From contig JADJYK010000009.1 in assembly GCA_016719815.1 (NCBI GenBank), forward strand, positions 112,327-176,326: a stretch of 64,000 bases of DNA, read 5' to 3'. Each line of letters begins with the position of its first letter. Positions within the stretch are counted from its first letter, which is position 1. The translations under genes were made by a program, and so were the position numbers. This DNA is from Chitinophagaceae bacterium. Its GTDB lineage: Bacteria > Bacteroidota > Bacteroidia > Chitinophagales > Chitinophagaceae. Under the pieces are notes generated by a model. That model did not search any database. It saw only the letters and a list, made by a program, of their open reading frames with translations, and was not told where the DNA came from. Shown here one piece after another: positions 37,272 to 45,906 of the stretch.

Positions 37272-39218
37272 ATGAGAAAAATAATTCTGACATATATCAC
37301 TTTCTGCTTTTTTGTATTTACAAATGCACAGCGAACTGACCAGGCAAAGAAAGTAGATAGTTTATTACGATTGCTAAAGGTTTCAAAGGAAGATACAAGT
37401 AAAGCGATGACTCTTCTTACACTCGCAAGTTGGTATGAAACAAATAACCAGGATTCTTCAGCGTATTATCTGCAGAAAGGTAAGGCTTTGTCCGAATTAT
37501 TGAAATTTGACAGAGGTATCTACTACTATTATCAACAGAGCACTGTATTGTCTTTTACAAAAGGCAATTATGAGAGCGCAATGGAAGAGTCAATTAAAGG
37601 CCTTGCCCTCGCAAGGAAACTTAAAGATTCTTCAATGGCGATTACGATGCTTAATAGCATTGGAATCATACATGGTTATTTCGGAAATCTTAATGAACAG
37701 CTTGATTACACACTTCAGGTAAGAAATGTAATTGAATCAATTAAGGACTCTTCTAAAATGTCGGGCTTGTACCATAACCTGGCAAATTGCTATCTCAACC
37801 TGAGGCACTACAGAAAGGCTGTTGAAACAGCCGGATATTCTATTCATTTATGCACTAACCTGAAGTTGAGAAATGATTATATTAACCGGGCTTATGCAAC
37901 ATTAGCCCAGGGCTATGATGGACTGCAGATTTTTGACAGTGCATTGTATTATTATAATAAGGCAATAAAAGAATCTGTGCGGCTGAATGACAAATATGCT
38001 GAGGGGTCTATTTATGGCTATCAATGTAATTTATTTGCAAGTATGAACCGTTTGAGCGATATGCTGAAGGCTGCTGAAAAATCCCTTTCCCTCTCAAGAG
38101 AATTGCAAAGCAGGCAAATGATGGCCAGTTCTCTTTATAATGTTGCTTATGCACAATTTCTTAATAACAACAATAAAGAAGCTGCGAGGAATATCAGTGA
38201 GGCGCTGGCGATTGCTACAAAAGATAGTTTAAGGGATGAGCTTAAAAACAGCTATAGTGTACTTTCATATATAGCAGCAAAGGAAGGAGATTATGCCACA
38301 TCAATCCGGGCAAAGCAGAAGTCCGATTCAATCCAGACTGCTTTCTTAAATGAACAGGTATTAAAAAGTACTGCAGATTTGGAAAAAAAATATGAGACAG
38401 AAAAAAAGGATAACCAGATAAAATTGCAGAAGGCAGAACTTCATCGACGGAGAATCATTAACTATGTGTTAATTGGAGGGGCTTCTGCGTTGCTGCTGAT
38501 TTCTTTACTCTCTTACCGTACCTATACCCAGAAACAAAAATTGCAACAACAACGTATTGCTGAACTGGAAGCTGAAAAACAATTGGCAGCAACAGAATCT
38601 GTACTAAAAGGCGAAGAGCAAGAACGGACCCGTCTGGCAAAAGACCTCCATGATGGATTGGGAGGTATGCTGTCGGGAATTAAATACTCATTGAATACTA
38701 TGAAAGGAAATTTAATTTTGACACCTGAGACCGCACAGTCATTTGAGCGCAGTATAGATATGCTCGATAGTTCCATAAGGGAAATGCGGAGAGTTGCTCA
38801 TAACATGATGCCAGAAGCGTTAGTGAAATTTGGATTGGATACAGCCCTGAAAGATTTTTGTGCAGATATTAATCAGTCAGGGGCATTGCAGGTAACTTAC
38901 CAGTCAATAGGATTGGAGTCTGTGCAGTTTGAACAGACAGCTGCTATTACTATTTACCGGATTGTACAAGAACTGGTAAACAATACTATTAAACATGCTT
39001 CGGCCATAAACGCAATAGTGCAGCTAAGCAAAACGGATGAGGAAATAAGTATAACAGTTGAAGACGACGGAAAGGGATTTGATCCAGTAATTTTACAACG
39101 GGCAAAGGGAATAGGCTGGAGCAATATACAAAGCAGGGTTGAATACCTGAAAGGAAATCTGGATGTGCAATCGGAACCCGGAAAAGGAACATCTGTTCAT
39201 ATTGAAATAGCTATGTAA
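37272..39218 (+). CDS. TPR-containing sensor histidine kinase (HisKA_3)
   Basis: Signal peptide, then a periplasmic TPR region (about residues 30-385; MNSIGIIHGYFGNLNEQLDYTLQ, LAQGYDGLQIFDSALYYYNKAI), one transmembrane helix (YVLIGGASALLLISLLSY, about 398-415), a short coiled coil, the HisKA_3 phosphoacceptor His460 in LAKDLHDGLGGMLSGIKYS, and a HATPase with NNTIKHASA and EDDGKGFDP. This is the standard Bacteroidota kinase that pairs with NarL/LuxR-type regulators. Its ligand is presumably sensed through the TPRs. The stop overlaps the regulator's start (TAATG). Confidence 0.9.
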   Translation: MRKIILTYITFCFFVFTNAQRTDQAKKVDSLLRLLKVSKEDTSKAMTLLTLASWYETNNQDSSAYYLQKGKALSELLKFDRGIYYYYQQSTVLSFTKGNYESAMEESIKGLALARKLKDSSMAITMLNSIGIIHGYFGNLNEQLDYTLQVRNVIESIKDSSKMSGLYHNLANCYLNLRHYRKAVETAGYSIHLCTNLKLRNDYINRAYATLAQGYDGLQIFDSALYYYNKAIKESVRLNDKYAEGSIYGYQCNLFASMNRLSDMLKAAEKSLSLSRELQSRQMMASSLYNVAYAQFLNNNNKEAARNISEALAIATKDSLRDELKNSYSVLSYIAAKEGDYATSIRAKQKSDSIQTAFLNEQVLKSTADLEKKYETEKKDNQIKLQKAELHRRRIINYVLIGGASALLLISLLSYRTYTQKQKLQQQRIAELEAEKQLAATESVLKGEEQERTRLAKDLHDGLGGMLSGIKYSLNTMKGNLILTPETAQSFERSIDMLDSSIREMRRVAHNMMPEALVKFGLDTALKDFCADINQSGALQVTYQSIGLESVQFEQTAAITIYRIVQELVNNTIKHASAINAIVQLSKTDEEISITVEDDGKGFDPVILQRAKGIGWSNIQSRVEYLKGNLDVQSEPGKGTSVHIEIAM

Positions 39219-39847
39219 TGGCAATTAAGGTTTTTATTGTTGATGATCACTATATGGTTATTGAAGGAATCCGTTCATTGCTTCAGGATGAGAGAGCTGT
39301 GGAATGGACTGGCCATGCCATGAATGCAGACTCATGCCTTGCATTTCTGCAACGCCAGCAGCCGGATGTGATCCTGATGGATATTAACCTGCCTGATAAA
39401 AGCGGCATTGATTTGTGTAAAGATGTGAAGGCTAAATATCCCGGCATTTTTATTATTGGTCTCAGCACTTTTAATCAGCAAAGTTTTATTGAAAGAATGA
39501 TGGATAATGGGGCTTCTGGTTATGTATTAAAAAATGCAACACAGGAAGAGTTGATGCATGCAATCGAAACGGTGTTAAAAGGAAAGACATTTCTGAGTGA
39601 AGAGGCTTCGCATTCTTTGAAGAAAATTGAAGTAACAGGTAAACCGGTTCTTACCCGGCGGGAGAAGGAGGTGCTGGGGCTGATTGCGGAAGGGATGACC
39701 AATGGAGAAATTGCTGAAAAGTTGTTCGTGAGTGTTACTACTGTTGATACGCACAGAAAGAACCTGCTCGCAAAATTGGGGGCGAAGAATACCGCTGAAC
39801 TGGTAAAGCTTGCCTTTTACCATAAGCTTATTTCACTGGAAAATTAA
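39218..39847 (+). CDS. NarL/LuxR-family response regulator
   Basis: N-terminal receiver domain with acidic pair FIVDDHYM, phosphorylation site Asp55 in VILMDINLPDKSG and Lys in GYVLKNATQEEL; C-terminal LuxR helix-turn-helix LTRREKEVLGLIAEGMTNGEIAEKLFVSVTTVDTHRKNLLAKLG. It should be phosphorylated by the upstream kinase and bind a DNA dyad. The two matching dyads near this locus are plausible targets. Confidence 0.92.
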   Translation: MAIKVFIVDDHYMVIEGIRSLLQDERAVEWTGHAMNADSCLAFLQRQQPDVILMDINLPDKSGIDLCKDVKAKYPGIFIIGLSTFNQQSFIERMMDNGASGYVLKNATQEELMHAIETVLKGKTFLSEEASHSLKKIEVTGKPVLTRREKEVLGLIAEGMTNGEIAEKLFVSVTTVDTHRKNLLAKLGAKNTAELVKLAFYHKLISLEN

Positions 39848-39858
39848 GCCGTTAGAAA

Positions 39859-40296
39859 ATGAAGATTCTTCTTGCAGTATTGTTTCTTATAGTTGTACAC
39901 AAAAACGTGGAAGGTCAGGCTATACGGGTAGATACGTTTAAAAAAGAAATAACGGTTAAACGAAAATTAATATCACCAAAGTTCGCCGCTACTGGTCAGC
40001 TAATAGAAACGGGTATTAACAGCATAATGGATAAATACAGGGATTATGAAAGTAATGAAACCGTATGGCGAAAAATAGCGAATGAAGCTGCTGAGTTATT
40101 ATTTTCATTCTACAGAAGCGGAAAACTAGCCGGTATAACAACATCACAGGCTTACTTCGTCAAAATTGGTTTGCAAACAATGACAATACAGGATATTGCG
40201 ATAAATAAAAAAGTGCTTATAGTTGGTTATGCAATAATAAAGCCTGCCGAATTTGAAGTTATCCGGGTGGAAAGAGTCCCTTTAGTTAATAATTAA
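39859..40296 (+). CDS. Exported protein resembling the C-terminal domain of phage tail sheaths
   Basis: A signal peptide (MKILLAVLFLIVVHKNVEGQ) precedes about 125 residues. These follow the tail-sheath C-terminal domain: ITVKRKL at the place of YVNVRRL, VWRKIANEAAELLFSFYRSG at the place of LWA.IR..V..FL...WR.G, then KLAGITTSQAYFVKIG, TMTIQDI and PAEFEVIRVER matching the conserved AL.G.TPEEAFFV, MTQ.DI.NG and KPAEFV.FRI. In phages and contractile injection systems this domain is part of a protein of more than 350 residues in the cytoplasm. Here it stands alone and is exported. It follows the regulator by 11 nt. Similarity was judged by eye. Confidence 0.5.
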   Translation: MKILLAVLFLIVVHKNVEGQAIRVDTFKKEITVKRKLISPKFAATGQLIETGINSIMDKYRDYESNETVWRKIANEAAELLFSFYRSGKLAGITTSQAYFVKIGLQTMTIQDIAINKKVLIVGYAIIKPAEFEVIRVERVPLVNN

Positions 40297-41546
40297 TTGA
40301 AATCTTCGTACAAAAGGTATTTTTTTCTCGTCAGTTTAAACTCACTCAGTTTGGGTTCCCAGCTTTTCCGGATTTCTTCCTCTGATTTACCTTCTTTTAT
40401 TTGATTAATCAGGACATCGTTACCGGCAAGCCGGTTAAATGAATTTGATTTTATGAAGAAGCTGTCCTTGTTGGGAAAAATTTTATAGGCTTCTATCAGC
40501 CAATTAAGTTGAATCTTATTGCCTGTTTTACTTAGTATTTCGTCCGGGCTGCCTCCCAGGTACCAGCCGTAGCAAACTTTTCCAAAATGCTTTGAACTTT
40601 TCGACCCTTCATTTGGTTGTGGAGTAAATGAAAACAGGTTTTTAGGCAAATCCGGATGGCCAATTACCTGGAACTGCATATCAGTGCCCCTTCCTTCACT
40701 TAACGCTGTACCCTCAAACAGGCATAGAGATGGATAAAGATAAACAGACTGTATGTTGGGAAGGTTGGGTGATGGCTTTACAGGCAGCACATATTTACTT
40801 TTATGTATGTAGCTCTGATTTTTAATTACCATAAAGTGAAAAGGGGTATCTGCTGTTGGTGTGGTGGTAATATTATATGCATGTATGGCATTAGCTTTTT
40901 CAGAGAGCCATTTTTCTCCAAGCAGCATCCGGGCATATTCTCCCATCGTCATGCCATAGTTTATGGGTATTGGCTGCATGCCAACAAAGCTCTTGAATTT
41001 CATATCCAGTACAGGGCCATCCACATAAAAACCGTTCGGATTTGGCCTGTCAAGCAGCAGCAATGGTTTATGGTTTTCCAATGCTGTTTCCAGAAACTCC
41101 TGCATGGAAGAGATATAGGTGTAAAACCGGGTACCCACATCCTGAATGTCAAAAATCAGCACATCCACATCTTTTAGGTCATCCGGACTTGGCCTTCTTT
41201 TGCTGCCATACAGCGAAACTACAAGGATACCCGTTTGTTCATCTTTATAATCCATAATCTTTACACCATCAGGAGTAGTGCCCCTGAAACCATGCTCCGG
41301 CCCAAAAATTACCCTGATATCAACACCAAGTTTTATTAATGTATCAACAAGATGTGTATTGCCTGCCATAGACGTATGATTGGCAAAAATGCCTACTCTT
41401 TTACCTTTGATTAAAGGCAGGTAGGCATTCAGTCTCTCGGCACCGGGAATTATTCTGTTTTCGGCCACTGCTACATTGTTTGTAACATTTTGTGCAGAGC
41501 AATAGAAAATATTTAGGACAATCAGAAGGCACAGAGGTAGCTTCAT
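40293..41546 (-). CDS. namZ: NamZ-like exo-beta-N-acetylmuramidase (DUF1343)
   Basis: DUF1343 proteins were shown to be exo-beta-N-acetylmuramidases that release MurNAc from peptidoglycan fragments. Signal peptide (LLIVLNIFYCSAQ), then family blocks GKRVGIFANHTSM, RVIFGPEHGFRG, VSLYGSKRRPSPDDLKDVDVLIFDIQDVGTRFYTYISSM, LLLLDRPNPNG and LFEGTALSEGRGTD. Length of 417 residues is typical. It should act in the periplasm in cell-wall turnover. Its end overlaps the convergent sheath-like gene by 4 nt. Confidence 0.88.
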   Translation of the reverse strand: MKLPLCLLIVLNIFYCSAQNVTNNVAVAENRIIPGAERLNAYLPLIKGKRVGIFANHTSMAGNTHLVDTLIKLGVDIRVIFGPEHGFRGTTPDGVKIMDYKDEQTGILVVSLYGSKRRPSPDDLKDVDVLIFDIQDVGTRFYTYISSMQEFLETALENHKPLLLLDRPNPNGFYVDGPVLDMKFKSFVGMQPIPINYGMTMGEYARMLLGEKWLSEKANAIHAYNITTTPTADTPFHFMVIKNQSYIHKSKYVLPVKPSPNLPNIQSVYLYPSLCLFEGTALSEGRGTDMQFQVIGHPDLPKNLFSFTPQPNEGSKSSKHFGKVCYGWYLGGSPDEILSKTGNKIQLNWLIEAYKIFPNKDSFFIKSNSFNRLAGNDVLINQIKEGKSEEEIRKSWEPKLSEFKLTRKKYLLYEDFN

Positions 41547-41667
41547 ATTTATACGCTTTTAACCAAAGTTCAGAAAATGTATGGAAAGATAATTGACAAT
41601 AATTAAACAGATGCTTTGGGCAAATTGGCCTACCTTGCGCCATATTTTTTCAATAAAAACTAATAAA

Positions 41668-42123
41668 ATGGCACAAGTAAAAAGTGGCGATAAGGTAAGA
41701 GTGCACTATCATGGTAAATTAACTACCGGAGAAACATTTGATTCTTCCGAGGGTCGTGAACCGCTTGAGTTTGAAGTGGGTAGTGGTATGGTGATAAAGG
41801 GTTTTGACGATGGCGTAACTGGTATGGCGGTAGGAGAAAAGAAAACAGTTAATATTCCTTTTGCAGAAGCATATGGACCCAGCAATCCCGAAATGATTGT
41901 TGATATGCCTAAAGACAGATTTCCTGCTGATATGCAGGTCGAAGTAGGAATGCCTTTAGTCATGAGCGATGGCCAGGGCCAGCAGTTTCAGGTAAAGATT
42001 ATTGAGATCAAAGAGGAATCAGTTATCCTTGATGCCAATCACCCGTTGGCAGGTAAAGACTTGGTTTTCGACCTCGAACTGGTAGAAATTACTGGTGGAA
42101 GCCCCCTGATTATCACTCCATAG
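41668..42123 (+). CDS. slyD: FKBP-type peptidyl-prolyl isomerase, SlyD-like
   Basis: Prolyl isomerase and chaperone of the SlyD group: VKSGDKVRVHYHGKLTTGETFDSSEGREPLEF, GSGMVIKGFDDGVTGMAVGEKKTV, and the inserted-flap domain YGPSNPEMIVDMPKDRFPADMQVEVGMPL, ending VILDANHPLAGKDLVFDLELVEI. The metal-binding His-rich tail of E. coli SlyD is absent. The start MAQVKSGDK is preferred; the Met 25 codons upstream lies before any family similarity. Cytoplasmic by lack of a signal. Confidence 0.9.
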   Translation: MAQVKSGDKVRVHYHGKLTTGETFDSSEGREPLEFEVGSGMVIKGFDDGVTGMAVGEKKTVNIPFAEAYGPSNPEMIVDMPKDRFPADMQVEVGMPLVMSDGQGQQFQVKIIEIKEESVILDANHPLAGKDLVFDLELVEITGGSPLIITP

Positions 42124-42149
42124 TCCCGGAAAAATAAAATGAACGGAAT

Positions 42150-42200
42150 GGCTTAAGGTCACACTTAAGCCCTGCCTGCGGCTGGCAGGCATTTTTTTTT
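42150..42200 (+). terminator. Double-hairpin terminator after the SlyD-like gene
   Basis: GGCTTAAG/CTTAAGCC (42150-42157/42164-42171) is followed by CCTGCC/GGCAGG (42171-42176/42184-42189) and nine T. Confidence 0.8.
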
Positions 42201-42232
42201 GCCGTATATTCGGTGACTCAAAAACGAACTTT

Positions 42233-43515
42233 ATGTTTTCAAATTATCAATTTACAGCTTCGGAGAGATTTCTACGTTATGTACAAGTAGATACACAGAG
42301 TGACCCGCAATCTTCTGCTTTTCCAACCACTGAGAAGCAAAAAGAGTTAAGCAAAATACTGGTTGAAGAATTATTAGAGATAGGACTAACTGATGCACAC
42401 ATGGACGAATGGGGGTATGTGTATGCTACTATTCCGTCCACTACTGATAAAAAGGTTCCCGTTATTTGCTTCTGCGCCCATGTGGACACAGCTCCCGACT
42501 GTAGCGGTACCGGCGTAAAGCCAATAGTGCATAAGAACTACCAGGCTCAGGATATCGTGTTACCTGATGATACGACACAGGTCATCCGCACCAGTGATTA
42601 TCCCTACCTGAAAACATTAACAGGTCACGACATTATCACTGCTTCCGGAACAACGCTGTTAGGCAGTGACGACAAGGCGGGAGTTGCAGAAATTATGGAT
42701 CTTGCCAACTTCTTAATGACGCATAAAGAAGTAAAACATGGTGAAATAAAAATCCTCTTCACACCTGATGAAGAAGTGGGTAAAGGAACAGCCAAAGTTG
42801 ACCTGAAAAAACTGGGCGCACAATATGGCTATACTTTAGATGGCGGCGAAGCCGGTTCGCTGGAAGATGAAACGTTTAGTGCAGATGGTACTTCTGTGGT
42901 TATCAACGGCGTTATTTCTCACCCCGGTTATGCAAAAGATAAATTAGTAAATGCCATGAAGATTGCCGGAGAAATACTGTCAGGACTTCCCAAAGACAGG
43001 CTCTCTCCCGAAACTACGGCTGGTAAGGATGGGTTCATTCACCCGGTGGGAGTGAGCGGTATTGCAGAAAAGTGTACCATCGATTTCATCATCCGTGATT
43101 TTGTTACCGCCGGTTTGAAAATCAAAGAGGATTTTTACGTACACAGGTTGAAGAAACCATGCGTACATATCCCAAAGCCACTTTTGAATTCATTGTAAGG
43201 GAACAGTACCGCAATATGAAGGAAGTGCTCGACCTGCACCCGCAGGTGGTGGATAATGCAAGAGCGGCCATTGAAAGAACAGGGCTGAAAGTAGTGATGG
43301 AAAGCATACGTGGCGGTACCGATGGCAGCAAACTGTCGTTTATGGGGTTACCTTGCCCCAACCTCTTTACCGGAATGCAGGGCATACATAGTAAGCATGA
43401 ACATGTAAGCATACAGGATATGCACAAGGCAGTGGAAATGCTGGTACATCTTGCAATGGTATGGGAAGAAAAGAAGCTGATTTTGCTCATAAAAGAGCAG
43501 CTCATTAAACAATAA
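42233..43515 (+). CDS. pepT: Peptidase T (one frameshift)
   Basis: Tripeptide aminopeptidase of the M20B family. Zinc and catalytic motifs: CAHVDTAPD, GSDDKAGVAEIMD, FTPDEEVGKGTAKVD, the dimerisation domain with ISHPGYAKDKLVNAMKIA, and the last ligand in IRGGTDGSKLSFMGLPCPNLFTG with HSKHEHVSIQDM. The break is a missing T in 43132-43136; the repaired reading DFLRTQVEETMRTYPK is the family sequence. Repaired length of about 427 residues is slightly above average. Cytoplasmic peptide breakdown. Confidence 0.92.
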
Positions 43516-43540
43516 TTTACATCATTAAACTTAAACTATT

Positions 43541-44482
43541 ATGGATATCGGAACTTGGTTCGCCACTAACTGGTGGATAATTCTTGCCGCACTTATTGTT
43601 TTAAGCGGATTGTTTACTATTAATCAGGGATATATTGGTGTTATCACTATGTTTGGTAAATATCGTCGTGTGGCAAGACCAGGATTAAATTTTAAAATCC
43701 CGGTTTTGGAGAGTGTTTTCAAAAAAGTGTCAATTCAGAACAGGTCTGTTGAACTGGAGTTTCAGGCCGTAACGGCCGACCAGGCAAATGTTTATTTCAA
43801 AAGCATGCTGCTTTACTCTGTTCAAAACTCAGATGAGGAAACTGTAAAAAAAGTAGCATTCAAATTCTTTGCAGACAAAGACCTGATGCAGGCCTTAATC
43901 AGAACGATTGAGGGCAACATCCGTTCTTTCGTTGCTACTAAAAAGCAGGCAGAAATATTAGGTCTGAGAAAAGAAATTGTTGAGTATGTAAAATTTGAAA
44001 TTGACCATACACTGGAGACATGGGGTTATCACCTCCAGGATTTGCAGATTAACGACATAACGTTTGATAAAATGATTCTTGACTCCATGAGTAAAGTAGT
44101 GGCCAGTAACAACCTGAAAGCTGCTGCCGAAAATGAAGGCCAGGCATTGCTGATTACTAAAACTAAATCTGCCGAAGCAGAAGGTAATGCTATTAAGATC
44201 TCTGCTGAAGCTGAAAAAGAGGCTGCAAGACTGCGTGGACAGGGTGTGGCTCTCTTCCGCCAGGAAGTGGCAAAAGGTATGACAGAAGCTGCCGAACAAA
44301 TGAAACAGGCTAACCTTGATACCAATGTAATCCTGTTCAGTATGTGGACAGAAGCCATTAAGAACTTTGCAGAGTACGGAAAGGGCAATGTTATCTTCCT
44401 CGACGGCAGCCCGGATGGCATGGAAGGAACCATGAAGCAGATTCAGGCATTGATGGTTAAGCAGGCCGGAACACATCAGTAA
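43541..44482 (+). CDS. SPFH/Band 7 membrane protein
   Basis: One N-terminal transmembrane helix (WWIILAALIVLSGLFTI) is followed by the SPFH domain (GYIGVITMFGKYRRVARPGLNFKIPVLESVFKKVSIQNRSVELEF, QALIRTIEGNIRSFVATKKQAEI, LQINDITFDKMILDSMSKVVASNN) and a coiled Ala/Glu-rich segment (KSAEAEGNAIKISAEAEKEAARLRGQG). Such proteins form cage-like oligomers in membranes and often partner proteases. A NfeD partner is not adjacent. Confidence 0.88.
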   Translation: MDIGTWFATNWWIILAALIVLSGLFTINQGYIGVITMFGKYRRVARPGLNFKIPVLESVFKKVSIQNRSVELEFQAVTADQANVYFKSMLLYSVQNSDEETVKKVAFKFFADKDLMQALIRTIEGNIRSFVATKKQAEILGLRKEIVEYVKFEIDHTLETWGYHLQDLQINDITFDKMILDSMSKVVASNNLKAAAENEGQALLITKTKSAEAEGNAIKISAEAEKEAARLRGQGVALFRQEVAKGMTEAAEQMKQANLDTNVILFSMWTEAIKNFAEYGKGNVIFLDGSPDGMEGTMKQIQALMVKQAGTHQ

Positions 44483-44494
44483 GTTAACAGGTTG

Positions 44495-44540
44495 AAAGGT
44501 TGATAAGTTAATTAGCTTTCTGGTTAACTTATCAACCTTT
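44495..44540 (+). terminator. Long perfect inverted repeat after the SPFH gene
   Basis: A perfect 17-bp stem (44495-44511/44524-44540) with a 12-nt loop lies 13 nt after the stop codon. The arms end in AAAGG/CCTTT, so the T run is only three long. It is probably a terminator, although unusually long and AT-rich. Confidence 0.65.
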
Positions 44541-44721
44541 ACGTTTTCACCATGCCTTGTTAAATAACTCTAAAACTTGGTCAACCTGCACAACGTGGCA
44601 TTATTTTTCCCGTTCAATGCTTTGTTAAAGTGAAGCAGTTTGCTTTATTAAGGTTTGTTGAAAACGAACTGTATTTCATAAACAGGCAAGACCTTACTTT
44701 TACACCTAAAGAACAAGAATT

Positions 44722-45420
44722 ATGATTGATTTACTACAGATTGGAGCCGACACTATCAAGCAGGTTTCAAAATTTGCCGCAGGTGACAGTAACCAGGACG
44801 GAAATCTTAGTTTTTTCGAACTGATAAAAATGGGTGGATGGATTATGATTCCGTTGGGTATAATGCTGTTGCTGGCCGTTTATGTGTTTGCAGAAAGGAT
44901 GATTGCTATCCGCAATGCCTCTAAGATTGACGACAATTTTATGAACATCATCCGGGATAATATTATGAGCGGAAATGTAGCCGCTGCCCGGAATTTTGCC
45001 AAGAACACCAATAACCCTGTTGCCCGTATTATTGACAAAGGTATTCAGCGTATTGGCAAGCCTATTGACAGTATTGAAAAGAGTATGGACAATGTGGGTA
45101 CATTAGAAATGTACAAGCTGGAAAAACACATGGGTGTGCTGTCGGTAGTATCAAAAGCAGCCCCGATATTTGGCTTTGTGGGTACACTGATAGGGTTGAT
45201 GCAGTTATTCTCCAACATCAACAACTCAAACGAATTTGAAGTGGGAACTATCGCCGGTGGTATTTATACCAAGCTGATAACTTCCATCACCGGTCTGGTA
45301 ATTGGTCTTGGGGCTTACCTGGCACATAGTTACCTGGATACGATGATTGACAAGACTTCTAACAAAATGGAAGCTGCATCCTCCGACTTCCTAGATATTT
45401 TACAAGAACCAACCCGTTAA
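44722..45420 (+). CDS. exbB: MotA/TolQ/ExbB proton-channel protein
   Basis: Inner-membrane component of the energy-transducing complex that drives TonB or Tol. Three transmembrane helices: MIPLGIMLLLAVYVFAERM, the central pair with VVSKAAPIFGFVGTLIGLMQLF (family signature) and ITSITGLVIGLGAYLAHSYL. The N-terminus has an unusual short stretch GDSNQDGNLSFFEL that resembles an EF-hand-like loop. It is followed directly by exbD. Two TonB receptors in the window could use this motor. Confidence 0.88.
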   Translation: MIDLLQIGADTIKQVSKFAAGDSNQDGNLSFFELIKMGGWIMIPLGIMLLLAVYVFAERMIAIRNASKIDDNFMNIIRDNIMSGNVAAARNFAKNTNNPVARIIDKGIQRIGKPIDSIEKSMDNVGTLEMYKLEKHMGVLSVVSKAAPIFGFVGTLIGLMQLFSNINNSNEFEVGTIAGGIYTKLITSITGLVIGLGAYLAHSYLDTMIDKTSNKMEAASSDFLDILQEPTR

Positions 45421-45429
45421 TTGATTAAG

Positions 45430-45834
45430 ATGAAATTCAGAAAAAAACGTAAAGGGGAAGGTTCGGAGGTCTTTACTGACTCATTGAATGATATCCTCTT
45501 CATATTACTGATGTTCTTCCTGATTGTGGCTACATTGGCCAATCCAAACGTAATTAAAGTAGGATTGCCAAAGGGCTCTAAGGATACAAAAGCCAAGCAA
45601 AATATTATGGTATCTATTGATAAGAACCAGCAATATTTTATAGGTACCACTAAAGTAGAACCTGCCATGTTTGATTCATTGCTGCGGGCAGAAATCAGGA
45701 AATACAGGGCTTTTGTTGATACTCCCACAGTTGTTATTAATGCCGATACGGCTGCTTACTATGGGGAGGTTTTCAGGGTTATGAAAATTGCGAAAAAGGA
45801 TACTGCTAAAGTAGTGGCGAGGATTGAAGAATAG
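45430..45834 (+). CDS. exbD: ExbD/TolR biopolymer transport protein
   Basis: One transmembrane helix near the N-terminus with the essential Asp (TDSLNDILFILLMFFLIVATLANPN) and a periplasmic ferredoxin-like domain (INADTAAYYGEVFRVMKIAKK). ATG at 45430 is preferred to the TTG that directly abuts the exbB stop. It forms the proton-motive-force motor with ExbB. A strong terminator follows, so this is a two-gene operon. Confidence 0.88.
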   Translation: MKFRKKRKGEGSEVFTDSLNDILFILLMFFLIVATLANPNVIKVGLPKGSKDTKAKQNIMVSIDKNQQYFIGTTKVEPAMFDSLLRAEIRKYRAFVDTPTVVINADTAAYYGEVFRVMKIAKKDTAKVVARIEE

Positions 45835-45850
45835 AGCATACCAAATAATT

Positions 45851-45885
45851 AAAAGACCGGGCAAAATGCCCGGTCTTTTCTTTTT
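45851..45885 (+). terminator. Terminator after exbD
   Basis: A perfect 12-bp stem AAAAGACCGGGC/GCCCGGTCTTTT (45851-45862/45868-45879) is followed by CTTTTT. The symmetric A/T flanks allow it to serve the convergent pgi gene as well. Confidence 0.92.
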
Positions 45886-45906
45886 GATACTTATAAGTCT
45901 AAAAGG

